Source: Thermotogota bacterium (GTDB lineage: Bacteria > Thermotogota > Thermotogae > Thermotogales > Thermotogaceae). From it: a stretch of DNA of 64,000 nucleotides. Each line of letters opens with the position of its first letter. Position 1 is the stretch's first letter. The stretch covers positions 1-64,000 of the forward strand of contig JAUQPE010000028.1 in NCBI GenBank assembly GCA_030550515.1. Reading direction: 5' to 3'. This document shows, in pieces, positions 8,135 through 15,440 of the stretch. The notes under the pieces are model-generated. The model had not been told where the DNA came from. It searched no databases and saw nothing but the letters and a program-made list of their open reading frames with translations. The position numbers and the translations under genes were made by a program.

Positions 8135-8177
8135 AAAAAGGGGCAGAAGCCCCGCGTTGTTTCTTTCAATTTTATCA
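8135..8177 (-). promoter_or_regulatory. pyr operon leader: extended -10 promoter and terminator-like hairpin
   Basis: On the minus strand, TG-A-TAAAAT (8177-8169) is an extended -10 element. About 15 nt after it come GGGGC (8153-8149), loop TTCT, GCCCC (8144-8140) and TTTTT (8139-8135), an intrinsic-terminator shape. The hairpin lies between the only likely promoter and pyrC, so operon transcripts should pass it. AAGGGG at 8220-8215 can pair with the hairpin's CCCCTT. GGGG of the pyrC ribosome site can pair with its CCCC. This suggests attenuation or translational control. The hairpin could instead just terminate ygiQ transcripts. Confidence 0.5.
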
Positions 8178-8304
8178 CTTCTCTCAGGTTCCAGAAAGAC
8201 TTCCAGCGATCAGACCCCTTATGAAGAACCTCTTCAGTCCAAGAGCGGAAAAAACGACCTCTTTCAAATTGATGCGACCAACACGCTCTTGGGGTTTGCG
8301 ACCC

Positions 8305-10011
8305 TCACCCGTCCCAACTCTTCTCTTCGATCTTCCCGACCACGTTTTCCTTCATCTTGTTTCTCACCTTCAGCGATCTTTCCACGAACACTTTCTCTTC
8401 TGTGATGGGGTCGATTCCGCTGTGGTACATGGCCGTGCTGAGCGTGCCGGGGGTGGGTGTGAAGATCTGGACCTGCTGTGGGATGTAACCCAAGTGCTTG
8501 CGGATGAACTCTTTCAAGTGATGGTTTTCCCGCCATCCCTCACCGGGATGTCCGACCACAAAATAGCCGATCACGTACTTTTCTTCTCCAAACTCTCTAG
8601 CGAATTTCTCGAACCTCTTCTTGAACTCCAAAAAGAGCTCTGCGGGAGGCTTCCTCATGAGGGATAGCACCTTGGGGTGGGAGTGTTCGGGGGCGAGCTT
8701 CAGTTGACCGGGTGTGTACTTTACGAGCTCTTTGATGAAGACGTCCGGATCTCCCTCCGCGAAGACGAGGTCGTGCCTTATCCCCGAGGAGACGAAAACG
8801 TGTTTCACCTTAGGCAGTCTCTTCACACTCTCGAGGAGATCCAGAAAGGCTTCGTGGTTGGGTTTCACACCAGAGCAGACCTTCGGGTGCATGCAGAACC
8901 TCTGGCACTGTCCCTTTTCCTCCCTCGTGACGCAGGAAGAACCGTACAGGTTGGCGGTGGGTCCTCCAACGTCCGTGATGACACCTTTGAAGTCCTTCCT
9001 TTTCGTCAGTATCCTTACCTCTTCCAAGATCGATTCTTTACTCCTTGAAACCACATGGGTGGTCTGATGCTGAGTGAGCGCGCAGAAAGAACAACCACCG
9101 AAACATCCGCGAACGGCCGTGATGGAAAACCTCACGGTCTCTATCGCCTTCACCTTTCCCATACTCGAGTAATACGGGTGGACGTCCCTCTCGTAGGGCA
9201 GAAGGTACAACTCGTCCAACTCTTCCTGGGTGAGTGGAGGTTGCGGGGGATTTTGGACGACGTACCTGGTGTCCTGCCTCTGGAAGAGGATCAGATCCCT
9301 GTGCGGGTCTGTGAGGAAAGTCTGCATCTTCACGGCCTTCGCGTACAGGACGGGTTCGTTGACGATCTCCTCGTAGGAAGGTAGCTCGATCCCCTTGTCG
9401 GGCTTTTTGGAAGTCCACCAGACTATACCCCTCACACTCCTGCAGTCTTCGACCTTTCCGGTGGTGGAAAGGATCTTCGCGATCTCGAGGACTGCCTTTT
9501 CACCCATGCCGTACACCAAGAGATCGGCCTTCGCGTCGACGAGGACGGATTTTCTCACCCTGTCCTCCCACCAATCGTAGTGCGCAAACCTCCTGAGACT
9601 CGCCTCCAAACCGCCGAGGACGACGGGAACGTCCGGGAAATTCCTCTTGATGAGGTTCGTGTAGACTATGGTCGCCCTGTCCGGTCTTCTGCCTCCAACG
9701 CCACCGGGTGTGTAGTCGTCCGTCTTCCGCTTCTTTTTGGAGGCCGTGTAGTTCGCCACCATGGAGTCGACGTTTCCCGCGGTGACGCCGAAAAACAAGC
9801 GGGGCCTTCCAAGTCTTGTGATGTCTTTGTCGCTTTTCCAATCGGGTTGTGCGATGATTCCGACCTTGAAGCCGTGCGCGAGCAGGTAGTGCCCTATCAG
9901 GGCGACGCCAAAGGAGGGATGGTCCACGTAGGCATCCCCCGTCACCAGTATCACGTCCAACTCTTTCCATCCTAACTTTCCCATCTCTTCCCTCGTGGTC
10001 GGGAGGAACAT
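8305..10011 (-). CDS. YgiQ family radical SAM protein
   Basis: Radical SAM enzyme of 568 aa; the molecular substrate is unknown for the family. It opens with the family signature FLPTTREEM...VILVTGDAYVDHPSFGVALIG. The radical SAM cluster motif CFGGCSFC (Cys-x3-Cys-x2-Cys) is near residue 310. A second Cys group (CVTREEKGQCQRFCMHPKVCSG) follows about 75 residues later. The LKLAPEHSHPKVL and HPGEGWREN segments are typical. I chose ATG 10011 because AGGTG lies 6 nt upstream and family members start at MFLPTT; GTG at 10020 is the alternative. About 190 bases separate its stop from the pyr leader. Confidence 0.9.
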   Translation of the reverse strand: MFLPTTREEMGKLGWKELDVILVTGDAYVDHPSFGVALIGHYLLAHGFKVGIIAQPDWKSDKDITRLGRPRLFFGVTAGNVDSMVANYTASKKKRKTDDYTPGGVGGRRPDRATIVYTNLIKRNFPDVPVVLGGLEASLRRFAHYDWWEDRVRKSVLVDAKADLLVYGMGEKAVLEIAKILSTTGKVEDCRSVRGIVWWTSKKPDKGIELPSYEEIVNEPVLYAKAVKMQTFLTDPHRDLILFQRQDTRYVVQNPPQPPLTQEELDELYLLPYERDVHPYYSSMGKVKAIETVRFSITAVRGCFGGCSFCALTQHQTTHVVSRSKESILEEVRILTKRKDFKGVITDVGGPTANLYGSSCVTREEKGQCQRFCMHPKVCSGVKPNHEAFLDLLESVKRLPKVKHVFVSSGIRHDLVFAEGDPDVFIKELVKYTPGQLKLAPEHSHPKVLSLMRKPPAELFLEFKKRFEKFAREFGEEKYVIGYFVVGHPGEGWRENHHLKEFIRKHLGYIPQQVQIFTPTPGTLSTAMYHSGIDPITEEKVFVERSLKVRNKMKENVVGKIEEKSWDG

Positions 10012-10076
10012 ACTCGTCACCTCGCTATTCTAACACGGTGGATCCCGAACGCGCCGATCCAATATTTTTGCATATG

Positions 10077-10106
10077 TTGACAAAAAATTTGGATATGATA
10101 TAAAAT
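10077..10106 (+). promoter_or_regulatory. Strong promoter for the DUF2089/SHOCT gene pair
   Basis: Perfect TTGACA (10077-10082) followed after 16 bases by TATAAA (10099-10104), or after 18 by TAAAAT (10101-10106), in an AT-rich stretch. This is one of the best promoter matches in the window and reads into the gene starting at 10128. Confidence 0.85.
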
Positions 10107-10127
10107 ATTTTGCAGGAGGTGGCAAAA

Positions 10128-10514
10128 ATGTTGCCGAGGTGCCCCGTGTGTGGGAGAGAGATGACGGTGACGGAGCTTCGCTGCGAGAGAGACGACGTGA
10201 CGGTCCGGGGACGTTTCAAGGCGAGTCCCTTCGATTTCTTGGACAAGGAGGAAATGGAATTCGTTGTGCTCTTCTTCAGAGCGCGCGGGAACCTCAAAGA
10301 GATAGAGCGATACACGGGACAAGGATACTTCGCCCTCAGGGGAAAGCTTGAGAGGATCCTCGAGAAGATGAAACTCCAGCCTCTGGGAGAGGAGAAGGAA
10401 GAACTCTCCGAGGAAAGTTTGTTCGAGCAGGTGAAGGAGGGAAAGCTCAGTGTCGATGAGGCACTGGAGATTTTGAAGAGAAAGAAGAAGGGAGGAGAGA
10501 GCGATGTCGGATGA
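10128..10514 (+). CDS. DUF2089 family protein
   Basis: 128 aa, function unknown. The N-terminus carries a CPVCG knuckle followed by a second Cys in ELRCERD, suggesting a small metal-binding (zinc-ribbon-like) element. It continues with FKASPFDFLDKEEMEFVVLFFRARGNLKEIERYTGQGYFALRGKLERIL, a helix-turn-helix-like stretch characteristic of DUF2089. The C-terminus (VKEGKLSVDEALEILKRKK) resembles a SHOCT-like helical hairpin and recurs at the N-terminus of the next protein. Start ATG 10128 behind AGGAGGT; it overlaps the next gene by 11 nt. The HTH-like core makes a regulatory role plausible (inference). Confidence 0.75.
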   Translation: MLPRCPVCGREMTVTELRCERDDVTVRGRFKASPFDFLDKEEMEFVVLFFRARGNLKEIERYTGQGYFALRGKLERILEKMKLQPLGEEKEELSEESLFEQVKEGKLSVDEALEILKRKKKGGESDVG

Positions 10515-11016
10515 CGTCAGGAAGATCTTGGAGGCGGTTGCGAGGGGCGAGATCAGTCCTGAGGAAGGGGAGAGGTTGTTAAAAGCGCTTCAAGCACAAA
10601 AAGGTGAAGGGGAAGAAAAAACACGAAAACGTCTTCAGGAACTCGACGAGAGGGAGTACGTTTTGCGAAAAGGAGAGACGGTCGAAGGAAAGTTGGTCCT
10701 CTCAGGGAAGAAGACCCTCATAGAAGGAAGAGTGATCGGTGATCTGGTGCTCTTGAGTTGCGATTCTTTCTTTTCCGGAGAGGTCGAAGGGAACATGGTC
10801 GTCATCGGAGGAAAGATAGTGTTCGCAGGTGGAACGGTGAAAAAAGACCTCGTGCTCGTTGGAGCGGAAGAGGAAGGAGAGAAACCGAAAGTGGGTGGAT
10901 CTGTGACGCACATTTCGAATTTCCTCGTCGAGACCATCTTGAAGATGGTTTCCCCTCTCGTCGGCAACATAGTGGTTACCCCGGGTAAGAAGGAAAAAGA
11001 AGACGAGGTGTCGTGA
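10504..11016 (+). CDS. SHOCT-like plus polymer-forming (bactofilin-like) domain protein
   Basis: 170 aa. Residues 1-30 (VRKILEAVARGEISPEEGERLLKAL) form a SHOCT-like helical pair, as in YvlB-type proteins. Residues 55-125 are short beta repeats (GETVEGKLVLSGKKTLIEGRVIGDLVL, GEVEGNMVVIGGKIVFAGGTVKKDLVLVG) of the polymer-forming/bactofilin-like type. No signal peptide or membrane segment is evident, although residues 135-160 are mildly hydrophobic. It is coupled to the DUF2089 gene by an 11-nt overlap and driven by the same strong promoter. A structural or membrane-stress role would fit such domains, but nothing here proves it. Confidence 0.65.
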   Translation: MSDDVRKILEAVARGEISPEEGERLLKALQAQKGEGEEKTRKRLQELDEREYVLRKGETVEGKLVLSGKKTLIEGRVIGDLVLLSCDSFFSGEVEGNMVVIGGKIVFAGGTVKKDLVLVGAEEEGEKPKVGGSVTHISNFLVETILKMVSPLVGNIVVTPGKKEKEDEVS

Positions 11017-11097
11017 AGTCTCTCCGCTCCGGGTGACATTGGTCCCGATCCGGAAGTGCAACGCCCATGTTCTGTCCGTGAAGGGGGGGAAAAGGGG

Positions 11098-12336
11098 ATG
11101 TCGTGGAAGAGGAACTTCATCCTTCTCGCGTTGGGGCGCTTCGTCTCGATACTGGGAAGTTCCATCCAGATGGTCGCCGTCCCCCTCTTCGTGCTGGACT
11201 TGACGCGTTCCGGAACTGCGGTCGCTACGATGTCCGCCGCTTACATGATCCCCAGGATCTTTCTCATGCCGATAGCGGGGGTCATAGGAGACAGGGCGGA
11301 CAGGAAGTTCCTCATGGTGTCGATGGACTTCTTGAGGGGGCTCTTGATCTGCCTTCTGGCCCTTCTGGCCTTCAATGAAAAGATCACGTTCCAAGTTCTC
11401 TGCCTTTCTCAGGTCGTCATGGCGGCCATGGACAACCTCTTCGAGGTACCAACCGGCGCGATGTTTCCAGACATGGTTCCGTCGGAGTTTCTCATGAAGG
11501 CCAACTCCATCATGGGGATGGTGAGGCTCTTTCCTCAACTCGTTGGGCCCGCCATCGGAGGGATGTTGTACGGTTTTTACGGTATCGCGGTGGTTTTCCT
11601 CCTGAACGGGATTTCCTTCATCGCTTCGGCCGTCAGCGAGCTGTTCATAGTCTACAGGCAGGAAGTCAAAAAGGATCCTCCCACTTTTCGCGAGATCGTG
11701 GAAGACCTCAAGGAGGGGTTCAAGTTCGTGTGGGGACACTCTTCGCTTCTCCGGATGGTGTTAACCTTCGCCCTGTTGTTGAACTTCTTCGTATCACCCC
11801 TCTTCAACGTCGTCTATCCCTACACCTTGAGGGTGATCATGAAGTTCTCGGCCCAGGAGTTTGGAATTTTGGAGTCTTCCTTCGTGCTCGGCGCATTCTT
11901 TGCGAACCTTCTGATAGTCTCCCACCTCTTCAAGGGAGACATGTGGAAGGTCATGAAGGTGTCCCTGTTGCTCTTTGGTATCCCCATCGTAGTGTTCGGG
12001 GTGGTGGCCACACCCACCGTGCTACCAACGCTCGAAAAGGCGACCCTTTTTGGGCTGCTCTTCGTTAACTTCTCGACTTTGGGCCTTCTGAACCCTCTGA
12101 TCAACGTTCCGTTCGACACAGCCTTCCAAAAGATGACGCCCTCGCACGTGAGGGCGAGGGCCTTCTCTTCGCTCATGCTCGTGAGCAACGGCATGGCACC
12201 TCTCGGGGCTGTGATGTACGGTTGGCTCACCGACAGGGTGCCGGTCCACTTTCTTTACTACGGTGCGGGCGCGGTCTCTCTGTTGATCGCAGTGACGTTC
12301 CTGCTCGCTCTCGGAGAGAGGAGGCTGCCGGTGTGA
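11098..12336 (+). CDS. MFS transporter (EntS/MFS_3-like exporter)
   Basis: 412 aa with about 12 membrane segments. The cytoplasmic loop between TM2 and TM3 has the MFS signature GVIGDRADRKFLMVSMD. NSIMGMVRLFPQLVGPAIGGMLY is typical of the MFS_3 (enterobactin exporter EntS, macrolide efflux) branch. The substrate is unknown. Start ATG 11098 (MSWKRNF) behind AAGGGGGGGAAAAGGGG. It follows the SHOCT/polymer-forming gene by 81 bases without a clear terminator, so readthrough from the 10077 promoter is possible. It converges with the M16 peptidase genes; the two stops are only 14 bases apart. Confidence 0.88.
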   Translation: MSWKRNFILLALGRFVSILGSSIQMVAVPLFVLDLTRSGTAVATMSAAYMIPRIFLMPIAGVIGDRADRKFLMVSMDFLRGLLICLLALLAFNEKITFQVLCLSQVVMAAMDNLFEVPTGAMFPDMVPSEFLMKANSIMGMVRLFPQLVGPAIGGMLYGFYGIAVVFLLNGISFIASAVSELFIVYRQEVKKDPPTFREIVEDLKEGFKFVWGHSSLLRMVLTFALLLNFFVSPLFNVVYPYTLRVIMKFSAQEFGILESSFVLGAFFANLLIVSHLFKGDMWKVMKVSLLLFGIPIVVFGVVATPTVLPTLEKATLFGLLFVNFSTLGLLNPLINVPFDTAFQKMTPSHVRARAFSSLMLVSNGMAPLGAVMYGWLTDRVPVHFLYYGAGAVSLLIAVTFLLALGERRLPV

Positions 12337-12350
12337 ACAGTTCGGTGAGT

Positions 12351-13823
12351 TCACCGCCCCGAGGAGACAACTCTGTAGTTCTTGTAACCGTTTCTTTCTA
12401 GATCTTCCACGATCTTGTCCTTGAGTCCGACGATGACGGCGAAAAGTCTATCCGGATGAGCGTGCTCCGAGAATACCTGGTTTACCACGTCGGCGGTGAG
12501 CGAGTTGTAGGCTTGGATGAACTCGTTTACGTAGTTTGGGCTCCTTCCCCTTATCTCGGCGTTGAAGGCGACGCTGTCAAGGATCGATATGGTGTCCCTG
12601 TAGGCATTCGGGAATTGGGCGTTGTACAGGTTCACGACCTCGAAGAGTTCCTCTTCGGTGATGGGTCTCTCTCCGTCCTTTATCGCTCTCATCTCCTCCA
12701 CCACAGTCTTGATCGTGTCAGCAATGGCGTCGTAGCGAACGGATGTGGTGATGAAGTATTCACCGGCGACCTCGTGGTTCTGCATCCCCGCGCTAACTCC
12801 GTAGACGTATCCCTTCTGGGTCCTCAAGACCTTCATCAGCCTGCAGTTGAACATCCCGCTGCCGTACACCCTGTTCGCCATGAGGAACGCTATCCTTCCT
12901 TCGAACCTGTGATCGAAGAGATCGTGACCCATCATGAGGTAAGCCTGCGTGGAAGTAGGCCTGTCTACCACGAGGATCTCGCCGTACGGCGGCCTGTTCG
13001 TCACCCTGGGGGGTGTGATGTCGGCTGGAGCGGTCGGTTCCCAGTCGCCGAAATAGCGCTCCACAACGTTTCTTACCGTTTCCCTTTCGAAATCTCCCAC
13101 GATCACCAGTACGATCCTGTTGGGTGTGATGGTCTGTTTGTGGAAGTCCTCAACCTGTTCGGGCGTGAGCGCGCTGACCGTCTTCAAGAGCAGGTCGTAG
13201 TTGTAGAGGAAGGAGTACGGGTGGTCCTCACCGTAGAGCGCCCTGTAGAAGTACATCCTCGCCAAGTTCTGCTCTTGGGTCTTCGCGTGGGCGAAGCTCT
13301 GAAGGTGCTCTTGCTTTTTCCTTGCGAAGTTGTCGCCTCGAAATTGTGGGTTTCTCAGCTCGTCCGCGAGGATGTCCAAGAGGGCCTCCAAATCTTCCGA
13401 TAGGGCTGAGGCGCCGATCTCGTAGTAATCGGGTTTCACGCCAAAAACGATGGAGACTCCGTGCAACTCCTTTTCTTCAGCCAGCGCGATCTCGTCCCTG
13501 TTCTTGGTGGCGGAGTTCATCAGATCCAGCATGAAGTTGGATATCCCCGCGATCTCCGATCTTTCGTTCAGTAAACCGTACTTGACGTAACCTTTCACCT
13601 CGACGATCGGCAGCCTCTTGTCCTCGGCGACGTACACGACCATTCCGTTGGGCAGGACGTACCTCTCGTAATCTGGGATCGGTATGTTCGGCACCTTGTT
13701 CTTCGCACCGGCGAGTTGTTCGAACAACTCCGGCGTGAACTGGACGGCGGAAACGACCGTTGACAAAACGACCAGAACGACGAGCAACGCGTTCGCAAAT
13801 CTATCCCTGAACATTCCTCTCAC
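12351..13823 (-). CDS. M16 family peptidase-like protein lacking the zinc site
   Basis: 490 aa with an N-terminal signal-type hydrophobic segment (ALLVVLVVLSTVVSAV). The fold follows M16: YVLPNGMVVYVAEDKRLPIVEVKGYVKYG at the start and the mid-protein NRIVLVIVGDF with VERYFGDW. The inverted zinc motif HxxEH is replaced by NFMLD in EIAGISNFMLDLMNSAT, so it should be catalytically dead. It lies directly downstream (8 bases) of an M16 gene with an intact HLLEH. Known M16B systems pair an active and an inactive subunit, which is the likely arrangement here. Probably exported or periplasmic. Confidence 0.87.
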   Translation of the reverse strand: MRGMFRDRFANALLVVLVVLSTVVSAVQFTPELFEQLAGAKNKVPNIPIPDYERYVLPNGMVVYVAEDKRLPIVEVKGYVKYGLLNERSEIAGISNFMLDLMNSATKNRDEIALAEEKELHGVSIVFGVKPDYYEIGASALSEDLEALLDILADELRNPQFRGDNFARKKQEHLQSFAHAKTQEQNLARMYFYRALYGEDHPYSFLYNYDLLLKTVSALTPEQVEDFHKQTITPNRIVLVIVGDFERETVRNVVERYFGDWEPTAPADITPPRVTNRPPYGEILVVDRPTSTQAYLMMGHDLFDHRFEGRIAFLMANRVYGSGMFNCRLMKVLRTQKGYVYGVSAGMQNHEVAGEYFITTSVRYDAIADTIKTVVEEMRAIKDGERPITEEELFEVVNLYNAQFPNAYRDTISILDSVAFNAEIRGRSPNYVNEFIQAYNSLTADVVNQVFSEHAHPDRLFAVIVGLKDKIVEDLERNGYKNYRVVSSGR

Positions 13824-13831
13824 CCCCTATC

Positions 13832-15142
13832 TCAGTCCTTCGGGACCACGTAGCCCACGTACCTGTTCTTCGTGAGGAAGTACTGTCTGGCCACCCTTTG
13901 GATGTCTTCCTCGGTGAGTTTCGAAACGTTCTCGATGTACTTCTTGTAGAACAGTGGATCGCCGTACCTTAGGGCACCGAGCACGACCTCGTCCGCCAGT
14001 TCCCTGATGTCCTTGAGCGCGAAGACCAACTGCTTGAGCTTGGACTTCTTCACCTTTTCGAGTTCCTCGGGAGAGACGCCTTCTTTTGCGATCTTTTCGA
14101 GCTCCTCGTCCATCGCCTCTTTGATCTGATCGAGGTCTTCCTCACCGTAAGCGAACGCGTAAACGAGGACGTACCCGGGGATCCTCAAGGTTGTGGTGAA
14201 CCCACCGCAGGCGAGTATCAATCCTCTGTTGTAGTAGAGTTCCCTGTTCACCCTGGAGCTTTCGCTGTTGAGCCAGATGTCGAGGAGCGCCTCGATGGCG
14301 GCGATGTCCTCGTGGTTTCCCTCGGGAACTTGGTAGAGCTGAAGCATCAAGGCAACCCCCGTGAGCCTTGGAAGCCTGAGGATGGTTTCTCCCTCGATCT
14401 TCGCCTGCGTGTACTCGGGCCTTTCGATCCTTGCGGGTTCGTACTCTCCGAAGTATTTCTCCACCAACTCCAGTGCCTCTTGCGGGTCCACGTCACCCGC
14501 GATCGAGACGATGGCGTTGTTGGGTGCGTAGAACATCTCGTAGAAGCTTTTGATGTAATCGTGCGTCATGCTCTCCAGATCTTCCATCCAACCGATGATG
14601 TGGTGCCCCAGGGGAGTCCCACGGAAGGCCTTTCCTTGCAACTCTTCCCAACCGGACATTATGAAGTTGTTCTCGACACTCTGTCTCCTTTCCTGTTTCA
14701 CGACTTCGAGTTCCCTGTAGAAGTCTTCCGGATCGATCTTGAGGTTTCTCATCCTGTCGGCCTCTATAGCCAGCGCGAGTTCGAGCTTTGCGGAAGGGAC
14801 GATCTCGTAGTAGACCGTGTAGTCGTAGTACGTGCCCGCGTTGCACTCCCCACCAACAGAGGTGATCAACTCGTCAATCTTGCCCTTCTCGAGGGCATGT
14901 GTGCCGTTGAACATGGTGTGCTCGAGCAGATGCGCTGCCCCTGTTTTGCCTTCGGTTTCGTCGATGGATCCCACTTTGTACCAGACCTGCACCTTCACCA
15001 AAGGAACGGTGCGATCTTCGAAGATGAAGACTTGAAGGCCGTTGGGCAACACCCGATGAACGTACTCTGGTGTTGGCAGGTTGATCGAGAACGCCAAAAC
15101 GAGTGAGAAAAACAGCACAGTCAAAAGCGACCACTTCCTCAA
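13832..15142 (-). CDS. M16 family zinc peptidase (active subunit)
   Basis: 436 aa with a signal peptide (WSLLTVLFFSLVLAFS). The start of the mature part is VHRVLPNGLQVFIFEDRTVPLVKVQVWYKVGSIDE. The inverted zinc motif HLLEH is in GAAHLLEHTMFNGT (about residue 71), and the distal Glu ligand is in YRELEVVKQERRQ. The second half (ITGDVDP-like SIAGDVDPQEALELVEKYFGEYEP) is the usual M16 repeat. It is the first gene of a two-gene operon with an inactive partner 8 bases downstream. Substrate unknown; peptides outside the cytoplasmic membrane are likely. A TAGAAT lies upstream on the minus strand without a clear -35. Confidence 0.9.
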   Translation of the reverse strand: MRKWSLLTVLFFSLVLAFSINLPTPEYVHRVLPNGLQVFIFEDRTVPLVKVQVWYKVGSIDETEGKTGAAHLLEHTMFNGTHALEKGKIDELITSVGGECNAGTYYDYTVYYEIVPSAKLELALAIEADRMRNLKIDPEDFYRELEVVKQERRQSVENNFIMSGWEELQGKAFRGTPLGHHIIGWMEDLESMTHDYIKSFYEMFYAPNNAIVSIAGDVDPQEALELVEKYFGEYEPARIERPEYTQAKIEGETILRLPRLTGVALMLQLYQVPEGNHEDIAAIEALLDIWLNSESSRVNRELYYNRGLILACGGFTTTLRIPGYVLVYAFAYGEEDLDQIKEAMDEELEKIAKEGVSPEELEKVKKSKLKQLVFALKDIRELADEVVLGALRYGDPLFYKKYIENVSKLTEEDIQRVARQYFLTKNRYVGYVVPKD

Positions 15143-15195
15143 AGCGATCCCTCCTCCCGTGAAGGTTTGTGATGTAAAAATTCTAACAGTAAACC

Positions 15196-15224
15196 TTGAA
15201 CCTTGCGAAACGTTTTGGTAGAAT
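15196..15224 (+). promoter_or_regulatory. Promoter of the aro operon
   Basis: TTGAAC (15196-15201), exactly 17 bases, TAGAAT (15219-15224). Expected transcription start is near 15231, giving a leader of about 210 nt before aroF that contains the leader peptide and attenuator. Confidence 0.85.
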
Positions 15225-15249
15225 ATGTGACAAACAGGGGTGGAAGTGG

Positions 15250-15327
15250 ATGCGTCGATTGGAATGGAAGTTCGAGGTTAACAAGGGTTATTACTATTAT
15301 TGGTTTAACAGGGGCACCTGTCCGTGA
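15250..15327 (+). CDS. Aromatic leader peptide of the aro operon
   Basis: A 25-codon frame, ATG at 15250 to TGA at 15325-15327, begins 19 nt after the expected transcription start, with purine-rich GGGGTGGAAG upstream as ribosome site. Codons 13-19 read Gly-Tyr-Tyr-Tyr-Tyr-Trp-Phe (GGT TAT TAC TAT TAT TGG TTT), and codons 6 and 8 are Trp and Phe. Eight of 25 residues are aromatic. The frame ends inside the first strand of the alternative-hairpin region. The operon makes the common precursor of Tyr, Phe and Trp, so this matches a leader peptide on which ribosomes stall when charged aromatic tRNAs are scarce. The peptide itself is expected to have no other function. Confidence 0.85.
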   Translation: MRRLEWKFEVNKGYYYYWFNRGTCP

Positions 15328-15420
15328 GCGGAACACGCTCCGGGCAGGTGCCTTTTCGGTATCTGCCCGGAGCGGAAGGGATAGAGAAAAGGGGCTCCGG
15401 GCAGCGGAGCCCCTTTTTTT
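15313..15420 (+). promoter_or_regulatory. Transcription attenuator of the aro operon (five pairing segments)
   Basis: Segment 1, GGCACCTG (15313-15320) with GAGCG (15326-15330), pairs with CAGGTGCC (15345-15352) and CGCTC (15336-15340). Segment 2, CGCTCCGGGCAG (15336-15347), is perfectly complementary to segment 3, CTGCCCGGAGCG (15363-15374). Segment 3 can also pair over 11 bases with segment 4, GCTCCGGGCAG (15394-15404). Segment 4 in turn is part of a terminator, GGGGCTCCG (15391-15399) / CGGAGCCCC (15405-15413) plus T7. A ribosome stalled at the Tyr codons leaves 1:2 free to form, so 3:4 forms and the terminator is lost. A ribosome at the stop codon covers segment 1, so 2:3 and then the terminator form. 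Confidence 0.88.
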
Positions 15421-15440
15421 ATAACGGGAGGTGGTGTCGC

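Noticed and set aside
8213-8304. 9-bp inverted repeat CCAAGAGCG/CGCTCTTGG on the minus strand after ygiQ, considered as part of a riboswitch
   Set aside because: It lies upstream of the likely pyr promoter, the loop is about 40 nt, and no known aptamer pattern fits; it may be chance or a 3' structure of ygiQ mRNA.
12333-12354. GTGAAC...GTTCAC hairpin between the convergent MFS and M16 genes as a terminator
   Set aside because: Only 6 bp with a 10-nt loop and no T-run on either strand.
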